NCBI RefSeq assembly: GCF_000020125.1
Contig: NC_010676.1
Location: 3,286,001 to 3,350,000, forward strand
Length of the DNA: 64,000 nucleotides
Direction of reading: 5' to 3'
Source of the DNA: Paraburkholderia phytofirmans PsJN
GTDB lineage: Bacteria; Pseudomonadota; Gammaproteobacteria; Burkholderiales; Burkholderiaceae
Below, piece by piece: positions 18,241 to 26,032 of the stretch. Position numbers and translations under genes: made by a program. Below the pieces are notes generated by a model. It was not told the origin of the DNA. It did no database searches and saw only the letters and a list, made by a program, of their open reading frames with translations. Within the stretch, counting starts at the first letter, position 1. Each line of letters opens with the position of its first letter.

Positions 18241-18765
18241 TTAACGTTGTTTCGGTGTGTAGAACGGGTTCGATACGTCGCGCGCGGCGGCGAAGACTTC
18301 ATCGCGATGCGGCAGGCCCTTCATCGCCGCGACGATTGCGCTCTTGCACGCGCGGTAGTTGTTCTCGAAGACGGCGTCGAGATCGTCGGTCGACGGGTTG
18401 ACCCAATTCGCCGACACCACCACCCAGTCGTTCTCCGCTTCTGGCGGCAGCGTGCCGTTCTCCAGCGACTCGGCCACCGCCTTCGCGATACCGGCTTGCG
18501 AGGCGCCCCACGTCGCGTTGCCGTGGAAGTCGCTGCCGATCTGCGCCTTGTTCACATACAGCGTGAGCGGTTTGGTCGGCACGCCCGGACGCGCGATCAC
18601 GACGAACGGCGCGTGACCCGCCGAAGGCGTCGCCAATGCGGTGGCGAATGCCTGGCCTGCCGGGCCGTTGCGCGGGCCGACCAGTACGTTGATGTGCGCG
18701 AGATTGACGCCGGGGCCTTCGAATCCTTCGCCGATAAAGAGTTGTTTGTCCGTCGATGCGCTCAT
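18241..18765 (-). CDS. fae: Formaldehyde-activating enzyme (Fae) homologue
   Basis: 174 aa from the ATG at 18765, with GGA 9 nt upstream; an ATG at 18813 is in frame but lacks a site. It aligns along its length with methylotroph Fae as I remember it: FIGEGFEGPGVNLAHINVLV keeps the catalytic His, then GPRNGPAGQAF, ARPGVPTKPLTLYVNKAQ and NNYRACKSAIVAAMKG, ending VSNPFYTPKQR. Fae condenses formaldehyde with tetrahydromethanopterin in the cytosol. No other methanopterin-pathway gene is in the window. It heads an operon with an aldo-keto reductase, aldehyde dehydrogenase and MFS transporter. It could be a Fae paralogue acting on another aldehyde or carrying another role. Confidence 0.85.
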   Translation of the reverse strand: MSASTDKQLFIGEGFEGPGVNLAHINVLVGPRNGPAGQAFATALATPSAGHAPFVVIARPGVPTKPLTLYVNKAQIGSDFHGNATWGASQAGIAKAVAESLENGTLPPEAENDWVVVSANWVNPSTDDLDAVFENNYRACKSAIVAAMKGLPHRDEVFAAARDVSNPFYTPKQR

Positions 18766-18910
18766 GGTCGTTCCGTCGAGGTTGAGTGGATGGCCGATTG
18801 TGAGGTTCGGCATCCGCGACCATGTATCGATGAGTTTTGATGCGGGGTATGAGAGGAACTCAACTCCGGGTTAGCCCCGAGCACGGTGGCCCGCGCGTAT
18901 CGAAGCGCGC

Positions 18911-18932
18911 AAAGGTGAGGGTTTTCGGGACT
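18911..18932. repeat. 22-bp direct repeat, copy 1
   Basis: AAAGGTGAGG followed by GTTTTCGGGACT; it differs from copy 2 at one base. Confidence 0.7.
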
Positions 18933-19260
18933 ATCACGGCAGCACTGCGGAATCACAGCGAAAGGTGAGCGCGTCGATGAACGATCACGCACCTGCACCG
19001 CGAAACTTTGCACAGCGTCGTACGCGCTAGACGCGATTGAAAGACACGCAAGCGATCGCTGCAGCGATTCTTCGCACAGCCTGGGAACGCCCACCAGCAA
19101 GCGTTGGCGCGGGTTTTAGAGGAAATGGGGCGATCACGGCGGGCGGCGGTGGCAAGCTTGCCGCAAGGTGCGCGATTCGGAAAAACCAGGCTCACCGAAG
19201 CAACTCAGCCCGTCGCGGGTTGCACATTCGAGCCTATGCTTCACGAGCCAGGTGGACGCG

Positions 19261-19282
19261 AAAGGTGAGCGTTTTCGGGACT
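19261..19282. repeat. 22-bp direct repeat, copy 2
   Basis: AAAGGTGAGC followed by GTTTTCGGGACT, 350 bp from copy 1. A related AAAGGTG follows at 19299. Confidence 0.7.
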
Positions 19283-19302
19283 TACTCTAGCGTGCGAGAA
19301 AG

Positions 19303-19320
19303 GTGCGGGAAAAACCGCAC
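19303..19320 (-). terminator. Possible terminator hairpin of the H-NS-like gene
   Basis: GTGCGG/CCGCAC perfect stem with a 6-nt loop, followed on the minus strand by CTTTCTC. It lies about 60 bp beyond the H-NS stop. The T tract is weak. Confidence 0.4.
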
Positions 19321-19379
19321 GCGACATCACTTTAGACAGCGGGCCCACGACAAGTGGACACGTCATGCGCTGAAGCATT

Positions 19380-19670
19380 TCAACCTTCGATCAGAAACCG
19401 TTCGCGATTCTTGCCTACGAGCCACGCAGGCGAGCGGCCGCGCCCGCTCCAGGTCTCGCCGGTCTTCGGATTGCGATACTTGGCGACCGAAGGCGTCTTG
19501 CGAGCCACGGTGCCCTTGCTCGTGAATCCGAGTTCTTCAGCCGTCAGGTCGTATTCGGCGACTTTCTGCTTGATCTCGGCGATCGCCTGCGCAACTTCCT
19601 TCTCGCGCGCCGCCGCGACTTCCTTATGGAGTTTTTCGAGTTGGGCAGTCAAGTGCTTGTACGAGGCCAT
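19380..19670 (-). CDS. H-NS family nucleoid-associated protein
   Basis: 96 aa from the ATG at 19670 with GGAG 8 nt upstream. The N-terminal half is a coiled-coil oligomerisation region (LTAQLEKLHKEVAAAREKEV, then AIAEIKQKVAEYDLTAEELG). The C-terminal half is the DNA-binding motif VAKYRNPKTGETWSGRGRSP followed by AWLVGKNRERFL. Burkholderia genomes carry several such short H-NS paralogues that silence AT-rich or acquired DNA. It is transcribed alone. Its own local targets are unknown. Confidence 0.93.
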   Translation of the reverse strand: MASYKHLTAQLEKLHKEVAAAREKEVAQAIAEIKQKVAEYDLTAEELGFTSKGTVARKTPSVAKYRNPKTGETWSGRGRSPAWLVGKNRERFLIEG

Positions 19671-19804
19671 GACGGGTGCTCCGATCATTTGACGAGAACT
19701 GAAGTGCGGACACTATCAGACGAATAAATTACCGGATAGAGAAGCCCGACTCCGCGAGCGGGTAACGCGCTTAAAAGAAGCCGGCCGGGTCGCGGCCGAT
19801 TCGC

Positions 19805-21004
19805 TCAATCGTCAATTGCATCGTACACGCGGCGTTCGAAGTCCACTGCCATTGAAAACGGTTCGACTGAGCGCCTTTGAATCAGCATCAGGCCGATCAG
19901 GTCTTCCACGGGATCGCCGAACCAGCTCGTGCCATACGCACCCGGCCAGCCGAACGATCCCATCGAGCGATAGCCGAGCGGCAGCTGCTGCGCCGGATCG
20001 TCGACTATGGACAAGCCGAGGCCGAACCCTTGGCCCGCCCACAGCGCATGACCGAAGGCGGACACGCGGCGTTGGTCGCGCGTCAGAAAATTGGAGCGCA
20101 TCAGATCGACCGAGCGATGCGACAACAAACGCGTCGTGCCGACCCGCCCGCGGCCGAGCAGCAGTTGCGCGAATTGCAGATAGTCGTGCGCCGTCGAAAC
20201 CAGCCCGCCGCCGCCGCTCTGGAAGCGGTCCGGATCGGCCCATCGGCTCGACGACGGATGGTCTTCGACAATACGCCGCCCCGAGCCCTGTTCGATAGCA
20301 TAAGCGGTGGCCAACCGGCCGAGTTGCGCGTCAGGCACCCAGAACGCCGTATCGCGCATGCCGAGCGGCTCGAAGATCCGCGTCCGGAAAAACTCGCCGA
20401 GCGGCATGCCGCTCACGCGCTCGATCAGCACGCCGAGCACATCGGTCGCAACGCCATAGTGCCAGCGCGAACCGGGCTGGAACATGAGCGGCAGACTGGC
20501 GATACGGGCAAGCCAGGCGTTGCCGTCCATGCGCGCTTCGAATCCGTTGAAAGCGGCGGCGTACGCCTCGGCAAGCGGCCCGGTCGCGGTGAAGTGGTAG
20601 GCGAAGCCGGCGCGATGCGTCAGCAGATCCAGCACGGTGAGCGACGCTCTGGCCGGGTCGGTTTCGTCGAGCGGGCCGGCGGGGTCGCGCAGCACACGCG
20701 GCGCGGACAATTCCGGCAACCAGAGTGAGATCGGCGTGTCGAGGGCGAGCCGATCTTCTTCGATCAGCAGCAGGACCGCGGCGCTGGTCACCGGCTTGGT
20801 CATGGAGGCAATGCGGAACAGCGTGTCGCGCTCCATCGGCAACTGCGCCGCCTCGTCGCGCCAGCCGAGCGGCTCGAAATAGCCGATCTCGCCGCGCCGC
20901 CAGACCATCGACACCACGCCCGCCACTTCGCCGCGCTCCACATAGCCTTGCATGGCGTTGGTCAGCGCCGACAGCCGGGACGCGGAAAGGCCTGCTGGTT
21001 GCAT
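19805..21004 (-). CDS. Serine hydrolase of the beta-lactamase/EstB family
   Basis: 399 aa, cytosolic (no signal peptide). The class C beta-lactamase fold has the nucleophile motif SMTK (FRIASMTKPVTSAAVLLL), a Tyr-containing second motif (WHYGVATDVLG) and a third-motif region GWPGAYGTSWFGDP. This pattern fits EstB-type carboxylesterases more than true beta-lactamases. Such enzymes hydrolyse short-chain esters; physiological substrates are seldom known. It is flanked by intergenic DNA on both sides and is probably monocistronic. Confidence 0.88.
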   Translation of the reverse strand: MQPAGLSASRLSALTNAMQGYVERGEVAGVVSMVWRRGEIGYFEPLGWRDEAAQLPMERDTLFRIASMTKPVTSAAVLLLIEEDRLALDTPISLWLPELSAPRVLRDPAGPLDETDPARASLTVLDLLTHRAGFAYHFTATGPLAEAYAAAFNGFEARMDGNAWLARIASLPLMFQPGSRWHYGVATDVLGVLIERVSGMPLGEFFRTRIFEPLGMRDTAFWVPDAQLGRLATAYAIEQGSGRRIVEDHPSSSRWADPDRFQSGGGGLVSTAHDYLQFAQLLLGRGRVGTTRLLSHRSVDLMRSNFLTRDQRRVSAFGHALWAGQGFGLGLSIVDDPAQQLPLGYRSMGSFGWPGAYGTSWFGDPVEDLIGLMLIQRRSVEPFSMAVDFERRVYDAIDD

Positions 21005-21243
21005 GTTTGTCCTGCATCAGTGGAGGGGGATGGCGACCTGCGCGCTCTGACGCGCGCCTTCGGTCGGCGGTCGACCTGAGGGTACAGCGGCGCCAGCGGG
21101 TGCGCGACGAATGACGAAGCTTGCCATCCTGTCGAGACATCGTGCTGCGCTGGGCCGCCTGCGTGGCCGTTACGTTCCCTTATTTTTGCAGAAAACGTTA
21201 CCCGATCGAAGGGTACGTTGCAGCCATCCACTACGCTGGACGC

Positions 21244-21447
21244 TCAGGCTTTCTGGCGTTGTTCCAGAGCCGAGAGCGCGGCGTTGAGCCGTTTGACGCG
21301 GTTCGCCTGCGCCGGCACCAGTGCCGCGCCGGAAACGGAGTCAATGCGGTTTCGCCAATAGGACAGTGGGATGCGGTCTTCCGCGGAGATATGCGAGATT
21401 ACGTGTTCAAGATGTTCAATATCTTTTTCGAGTTGATGATGATTCAT
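21244..21447 (-). CDS. Small conserved hypothetical protein
   Basis: 67 aa from the ATG at 21447 (MNHHQLEKDIEHLEHVISHI), preceded by GGGGAA. Upstream in-frame ATGs add residues with no protein character. Highly charged and helical, ending LNAALSALEQRQKA; no membrane segment. It looks like one of the small cytosolic proteins common in Burkholderia, function unknown. Confidence 0.65.
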   Translation of the reverse strand: MNHHQLEKDIEHLEHVISHISAEDRIPLSYWRNRIDSVSGAALVPAQANRVKRLNAALSALEQRQKA

Positions 21448-21967
21448 TGCTTTCCCCGGATTACTCGTTGAACTATTTTCAATGCGTAAATCGAAGCATA
21501 AAGCGTGCCGCAATAACTCCGGTTTTTGCCTAAAACGGAAAATCCTTCCTGGCACCTTCCGCATTAGCGACGAAACCGGCAAAACCTGCCTGCTGCTTGA
21601 ATCCTGAGCCACTGACAAAAGAATACTGCGGCTCAAACTCGCGTTCCGTTAGGTGCCGCACCGACTTGGCTAAACGACACGAATTGCGGGCGTTTTTAAT
21701 TGCGCCCAGTGACAAGAGAAATAATATGAAGCGCGGTATTAATACCCATTAGGCATCAAAGCGACGGAGAGAACCCGCATTAGACGCAAGTCTTTATGAC
21801 GGCCATATGCTTAGCGCGACCACTTTGAAGCGTTGCGACACCCCGGTTGGCGGGCACGAATAAAATCGGTGGGACGATCGAAACGCCCGCGCTCGTCGTC
21901 GAGACGCGGGTTCGAAGCACATTGTTTAGGACGTTGGTCGCGCCGGCCTTGCACCGGCGCGCCATTA
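21448..21967. other. 520-bp intergenic region
   Basis: Lower GC than its surroundings. It includes the promoter region of the 67-aa gene. A GC-rich hairpin (GCGCCGG/CCGGCGC, about 21938-21960) follows the lipoprotein stop and could act as a weak minus-strand terminator. No other gene seen. Confidence 0.45.
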
Positions 21968-22228
21968 TTATTTAGCCCGGCAGGCGTAAATCAGGTTGAG
22001 CGTGCTGTTTTCAGTGGACTGACGCACGACGTCGAACGCGCCGCCGCAACTTGCGCTGGCCTGCTGCGAACAGGAGTCGGAACCCGCGGGGCATTGCACC
22101 AGCGTCGTCGCGCGGCCGTCCGGCAGAAACAGCGGCGCGCTGCTGCTGCAACCGCTCAGCGCGACCATTGCGCCGGCCGCCAGCGTGGCGCAGGCCCGGC
22201 GCGCGTAGAAGGAGAAACTGCGTTTCAT
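21968..22228 (-). CDS. Small putative lipoprotein
   Basis: 86 aa. An N-terminal signal peptide with a clear lipobox (ATLAAGAMVALSGC) is followed by a short Ser- and Cys-rich mature domain: CPAGSDSCSQQASASCGGAF, then LNLIYACRAK. The four or more Cys could form disulfides in the periplasm. Many proteobacteria carry small lipoproteins of this type near outer-membrane functions. No function can be assigned. Confidence 0.7.
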   Translation of the reverse strand: MKRSFSFYARRACATLAAGAMVALSGCSSSAPLFLPDGRATTLVQCPAGSDSCSQQASASCGGAFDVVRQSTENSTLNLIYACRAK

Positions 22229-22315
22229 TTAAAACCCCGATCACGTCTTGTTTTTCGATCACGCGATTGTGCCACGCGTCAATTACGCTGAGTCAATCGC
22301 CGTCGTGGAGCGTTG

Positions 22316-23794
22316 TCACACGTCGATGCCGTGTGCCGCGATCTTCTTATAGAGCGTCGCGCGGCCCATTCCGATCTGGTTTGCCGTATCGATCACCCGA
22401 CCGCCATTGGCGCGCAAAGCATCGCTCAGGAATCGCTTTTCGAAGGCCGCCATCGCCTCACTCCACGTGGCCGATTCAGGCGGAGTAGGCTGGGCGTTTG
22501 CCGGTTGCGTCGTCGAAAGCGCCTCAGGTAACGGCGCATTCGGACGATGCGCGCCGCCGGGCGCCGAGCCGACAAACGGCGCCAGCGCCCGCGCATCGAT
22601 CCGCTCGCTGTCGGACAGCATCACGGCACGCTCCAGCGTGTTGCGCAATTCGCGCACATTGCCCGGCCAGCCGTATGAACACAGCAGCCGCAGCGCGTCG
22701 TCCTGCAATTCGAAATGACTGGCGCCGCGCGCTTGCGTCGACAGATCCTCGAGCATGGCGTAAGCGAGCGCCTCGATATCGGAGGTGCGCTCGCGCAATG
22801 GCGGCGCATGGATCGTCAGCACGTTCAGCCGATAGAACAGGTCCGCGCGAAAGCGCCCGGCCGCGACCAGCGCGGGCAAATCGGCCGACGTCGCCGCGAT
22901 GATCCGGGCGTCGGCGCGCACGATCCGGTTCGAGCCGAGCGGTTCGAACTCCTTGTCCTGCAACACGCGCAGCAGCTTGCCCTGCAAGGGCAGCGGCATG
23001 TCGCCGATTTCGTCGAGAAACAGCGTGCCGCCGTTCGCCAGTTCGAACTTGCCGACGCGCCCTTTGCGGTCCGCGCCGGTATAGGCGCCGGGCGCGGCGC
23101 CGAAGAATTCGACTTCGAGCAGGGTGTCGGGAATCGCCGCGACGTTGACCGTCACGAGCGGCTGATTCGCGCGCGCCGAGCCGCCGTGAATGGCATGCGC
23201 GAGCAGTTCCTTGCCGGTGCCGGTTTCGCCGAGCAGCAGCACCGGCGATTCGAGCTGCGCGGCGCGGCGCGCCTGACGCTTTACTTCGAGGCTGGCCGCG
23301 CTCGTGCCGACGAAACTGCCGAACGTATATTTGGCGCGCCGCGCCTGGGCGAGCGACCGGCGCGTGGCGATCAACTCTTCCTGCACGCGCGAGTAGTGGG
23401 AAAAGAGCGGCGTCAGCGCCTTCAGTTCGTCGAACAGCGCGAAACCAACTGCGCCGACCGTGGCGCCCGCATCGTCTTTCAGCGGCAAACGCGTGACGAC
23501 GAGCGGTTCGCGATCCGTTTCGAGAATATCGAGCAGAATCGGTTTGCCGGTGTTCACGACCTCGCGCATCAGGCTGTTCGGAATCACCGCTTCGCAATCG
23601 CGGCCAATGGCCTGCTCGGGGTCCGCAAAACCGAAGCGCGCCGCATAGCGCTTGTTGATCCAGACCACGCGCGCGTCGGCATCGACGATAAAGGTGCCTT
23701 CGCTGAAGTTTTCGAACGTGCGGAAAAGCGAGTCCATCGCCCGGCGCAGTACGTCGCCGTAAGTGGCAGGAAGGCCTGCCCAGTCGTTCATCAT
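22316..23794 (-). CDS. Sigma-54-dependent transcriptional activator (PAS-AAA+-Fis HTH)
   Basis: 492 aa. N-terminal PAS sensor ([20 protein letters not shown]), AAA+ domain with Walker A GETGTGKE, a sigma-54 contact loop reading GAYTGA instead of the usual GAFTGA, Walker [16 protein letters not shown] and a C-terminal Fis-type helix ([16 protein letters not shown]). GAYTGA is a tolerated variant. It lies divergent from a GntP permease whose promoter region has a -24/-12 element and two matching dyads, so it very probably activates that permease. The signal bound by the PAS domain is unknown; the likely inducer is the permease substrate. Confidence 0.93.
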   Translation of the reverse strand: MMNDWAGLPATYGDVLRRAMDSLFRTFENFSEGTFIVDADARVVWINKRYAARFGFADPEQAIGRDCEAVIPNSLMREVVNTGKPILLDILETDREPLVVTRLPLKDDAGATVGAVGFALFDELKALTPLFSHYSRVQEELIATRRSLAQARRAKYTFGSFVGTSAASLEVKRQARRAAQLESPVLLLGETGTGKELLAHAIHGGSARANQPLVTVNVAAIPDTLLEVEFFGAAPGAYTGADRKGRVGKFELANGGTLFLDEIGDMPLPLQGKLLRVLQDKEFEPLGSNRIVRADARIIAATSADLPALVAAGRFRADLFYRLNVLTIHAPPLRERTSDIEALAYAMLEDLSTQARGASHFELQDDALRLLCSYGWPGNVRELRNTLERAVMLSDSERIDARALAPFVGSAPGGAHRPNAPLPEALSTTQPANAQPTPPESATWSEAMAAFEKRFLSDALRANGGRVIDTANQIGMGRATLYKKIAAHGIDV

Positions 23795-23831
23795 GCTGTC
23801 GCTGTCTCCGGCTAACGTTTTATTACGCTTT

Positions 23832-23847
23832 GTCTCGTTTCGTAGAC
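23832..23847. promoter_or_regulatory. Upstream activator site 1 (dyad)
   Basis: GTCTCGTTTCGTAGAC, flanked by T and A to give TTGTCT...AGACAA. It matches site 2 in 12 of 16 positions. It sits 38 bp from the activator gene start, so autoregulation is possible. Confidence 0.6.
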
Positions 23848-23930
23848 AAGCTTATCTCATTGAGGAGATTGCCAGCAAGCCTGCTGTATAAGGGTTTAAC
23901 CTTGGTTTGGCCTAACTTGAGCCAATTTGC

Positions 23931-23946
23931 GTCCCGTTTTAGAGAC
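23931..23946. promoter_or_regulatory. Upstream activator site 2 (dyad)
   Basis: GTCCCGTTTTAGAGAC, centred about 110 bp upstream of the predicted sigma-54 transcription start. That distance is typical for an enhancer-binding activator. A related half-site (ATCCCGTTTT) follows at 23967. Confidence 0.6.
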
Positions 23947-24021
23947 GTTTGGGTACAATCGGCCCGATCCCGTTTTGAACTTCGGTCTGCGACATCAGGC
24001 TGCAGGCCGTTGCCGCGTATG

Positions 24022-24036
24022 TGGCACGGAACCTGC
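24022..24036 (+). promoter_or_regulatory. Sigma-54 promoter of the GntP permease gene
   Basis: TGGCACGGAACCTGC has GG and GC exactly 10 bp apart and a perfect TGGCAC -24 half. The -12 half is CTGC rather than TTGC. It lies about 70 bp upstream of the permease start codon and is paired with a divergent sigma-54 activator. Confidence 0.75.
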
Positions 24037-24106
24037 GTTTGCGGGCGCCGTGCCGCCGCACCTTCGAGACGGCGACCATGTAGAACAACCAAGCTTTGGA
24101 GACTCA

Positions 24107-25507
24107 ATGTCCTTTGTCATCGTCCTCGCCGCGCTGGCGTTTTTGATGTTTGCCGCTTATCGCGGCTACAGCGTCATTCTATTTGCGCCGATCGCCGCGC
24201 TCGGCGCTGTTCTGCTCACCGATCCGGCGGCCGTCGCGCCGGTTTTCACCGGCATCTTCATGGAGAAGATGGTCGGCTTCGTTAAGCTCTACTTCCCGGT
24301 GTTCCTGCTGGGCGCCGTGTTCGGTAAGGTCATCGAACTGTCGGGCTTCTCGGAATCGATCGTGGCCGCCGCGATTCGCTATATCGGCCGCTCGCGCGCC
24401 AATGCGGTGATCGTTGCCGTGTGCGCGCTGCTCACCTACGGCGGCGTCTCGCTGTTCGTGGTGGTATTCGCGGTCTATCCGTTTGCCGCCGAGCTGTACC
24501 GCCAGAGCAATATTCCGAAGCGCCTGATGCCCGGCGCGATCGCACTCGGCGCGTTCTCGTTCACGATGGATTCACTGCCGGGTACGCCGCAGATCCAGAA
24601 CATCATCCCGACCACGTTCTTCAAGACGACGTCGTGGGCTGCGCCCGCACTCGGCGTGATCGGCTCGCTGTTCATCATCGTGGTCGGCCTGACCTATCTG
24701 GAATGGCGCCGCCGTTCGGCGATGGCGACCGGCGAAGGTTACGGCACAGAGCTCGTCAACGAGCCGGATCGTGTGGAATCGAAGCAACTGCCGCATCCGT
24801 TGCTGGCGGTTGCGCCGCTGGTTCTGGTGGGCGTCGCGAACTTTCTGCTGACCCGCTGGATTCCGAACTGGTACGGCGCGTCGTACACGGTTGCGCCGGA
24901 CATTCTGCCGGGCGTTCACGCACCGGTCACGACGACGATCAAGGCCGTGGTCGCCATCTGGGCGGTGGAAGGCGCACTGCTCCTCGGCATCATCATGGTT
25001 GTCGTGACGGCGTTCAACCGCGTGCGCGAGCGCTTCGCGATCGGCACCAAGGCTGCGGTGGCGGGCGCGCTGCTGGCCTCGTTGAACACGGCGTCGGAAT
25101 ACGGTTTTGGTGGCGTGATTGCCGCGTTGCCGGGCTTTCTGGTGGTCAGCAACGCGTTGAAGAGCATTCCCAATCCGCTCGTCAATGCAGCTGTTTCGGT
25201 GAGCTCGCTGGCGGGCATCACCGGTTCGGCGTCGGGCGGCATGAGCATCGCGCTCGCGGCCATGTCGGACACGTTCATCAAGGGCGCGGAAGCGGCGCAT
25301 ATTCCGATGGAAGTGCTACACCGGGTCGTCGCCATGGCGAGCGGCGGCATGGACACGCTGCCGCACAACGGCGCGGTGATCACGCTGCTGGCCGTCACGG
25401 GCTTGACGCATCGGCAGTCGTATCGCGACATCTTCGCGGTCACGGTCATCAAGACGATGGCAGTGTTCTTTGTGATCGCGGTTTATTACGCGACGGGTCT
25501 GGTCTGA
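24107..25507 (+). CDS. GntP-family permease
   Basis: 466 aa from the ATG at 24107, with GGAG 7 nt upstream; the frame is open further upstream without protein character. About 12-14 transmembrane segments. Family features include YFPVFLLGAVFGKVIELSGF, MDSLPGTPQIQNIIPTTFF, LNTASEYGFGGVIAALPGF and ASGGMDTLPHNGAVITLLAV. GntP members are H+ symporters for gluconate and other small hydroxy acids. Control by a dedicated sigma-54 activator suggests uptake of an alternative carbon source. The exact substrate is not readable. Confidence 0.92.
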   Translation: MSFVIVLAALAFLMFAAYRGYSVILFAPIAALGAVLLTDPAAVAPVFTGIFMEKMVGFVKLYFPVFLLGAVFGKVIELSGFSESIVAAAIRYIGRSRANAVIVAVCALLTYGGVSLFVVVFAVYPFAAELYRQSNIPKRLMPGAIALGAFSFTMDSLPGTPQIQNIIPTTFFKTTSWAAPALGVIGSLFIIVVGLTYLEWRRRSAMATGEGYGTELVNEPDRVESKQLPHPLLAVAPLVLVGVANFLLTRWIPNWYGASYTVAPDILPGVHAPVTTTIKAVVAIWAVEGALLLGIIMVVVTAFNRVRERFAIGTKAAVAGALLASLNTASEYGFGGVIAALPGFLVVSNALKSIPNPLVNAAVSVSSLAGITGSASGGMSIALAAMSDTFIKGAEAAHIPMEVLHRVVAMASGGMDTLPHNGAVITLLAVTGLTHRQSYRDIFAVTVIKTMAVFFVIAVYYATGLV

Positions 25508-25523
25508 GTAAGCGGGTGTTGGG

Positions 25524-25558
25524 CAGGATGCCGGCAACGCGCCGGCATCCTGAGTTTT
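25524..25558 (+). terminator. Terminator of the GntP permease gene
   Basis: A perfect 12-bp stem (CAGGATGCCGGC/GCCGGCATCCTG, 5-nt loop) followed by AGTTTTG, 17 bp after the stop codon. Confidence 0.85.
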
Positions 25559-25608
25559 GATCGGTTACCTTGTCATCCCGACAACCGACCATGCCCCGCA
25601 CACCCGCC

Positions 25609-26010
25609 ATGAGCTCAGCGCCTTCTTTCTGGATGATTCCCACGGCACCCACGCCGGTCGGCCCGTTCTCGCACGCTGCCGAGGCCGACGGCTGGGTCTT
25701 CCTGACCGGCCAGATGCCGACCTCCCCCACCGACGACACCGCGCCGCTTCCCGAAGGCGTGGTCGCCCAGACCAAGCGCGTGATGGACAATCTCGTGCTG
25801 GTACTCCAGGGGCTCGGTCTCGGCCTGCAAAACGTGGTGGCGACACGCATCTTCCTCACCGAGTTCAAGCGCGATTACACGCCGATGAACGAGATCTACC
25901 GCGCCTACTTCCCCGCCGACGCGCTGCCCGCACGAACCTGCATCGGCGTCACCGCACTGGCGCGCGAAGCGCTGGTCGAGATCGATTTCATCGCCAAACG
26001 GCCGGGTTGA
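25609..26010 (+). CDS. RidA family protein (YjgF/YER057c/UK114)
   Basis: 133 aa from the ATG at 25609; in-frame ATGs at 25570 and 25591 are possible, and none has a clear ribosome site. Conserved features: PTPVGPFSHAAEADGWVFLT, GQMPTSPTDD, then LPARTCIGVTALAREALVEI with the Arg that binds the carboxylate of enamine/imine intermediates. RidA deaminates reactive 2-aminoacrylate-type intermediates made by PLP enzymes; close relatives act in catabolic operons. It lies downstream of the permease terminator, so it is probably transcribed separately. Confidence 0.88.
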   Translation: MSSAPSFWMIPTAPTPVGPFSHAAEADGWVFLTGQMPTSPTDDTAPLPEGVVAQTKRVMDNLVLVLQGLGLGLQNVVATRIFLTEFKRDYTPMNEIYRAYFPADALPARTCIGVTALAREALVEIDFIAKRPG

Positions 26011-26032
26011 GCGCGCAAAGCAAAATGGCGTA

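Larger units (their letters stand above)
18766..19379. other. 614-bp non-coding stretch between fae and the H-NS-like gene, with short direct repeats
   Basis: No open frame here looks like a gene. AAAGGTGAG occurs at 18911, 18961 and 19261. The first and third copies extend to a 22-bp near-identical direct repeat ending GTTTTCGGGACT, exactly 350 bp apart. The fae promoter and the 3' flank of the H-NS-like gene lie here. Confidence 0.6.

Noticed and set aside
19037..19525. Plus-strand 162-aa frame overlapping the H-NS-like gene
   Set aside because: It is antisense to the well-supported H-NS gene and its sequence lacks any protein character.
21530..21715. 61-aa minus-strand frame in the 520-bp gap
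   Set aside because: No ribosome site and no similarity to anything recognised; composition follows the local AT-richer DNA.
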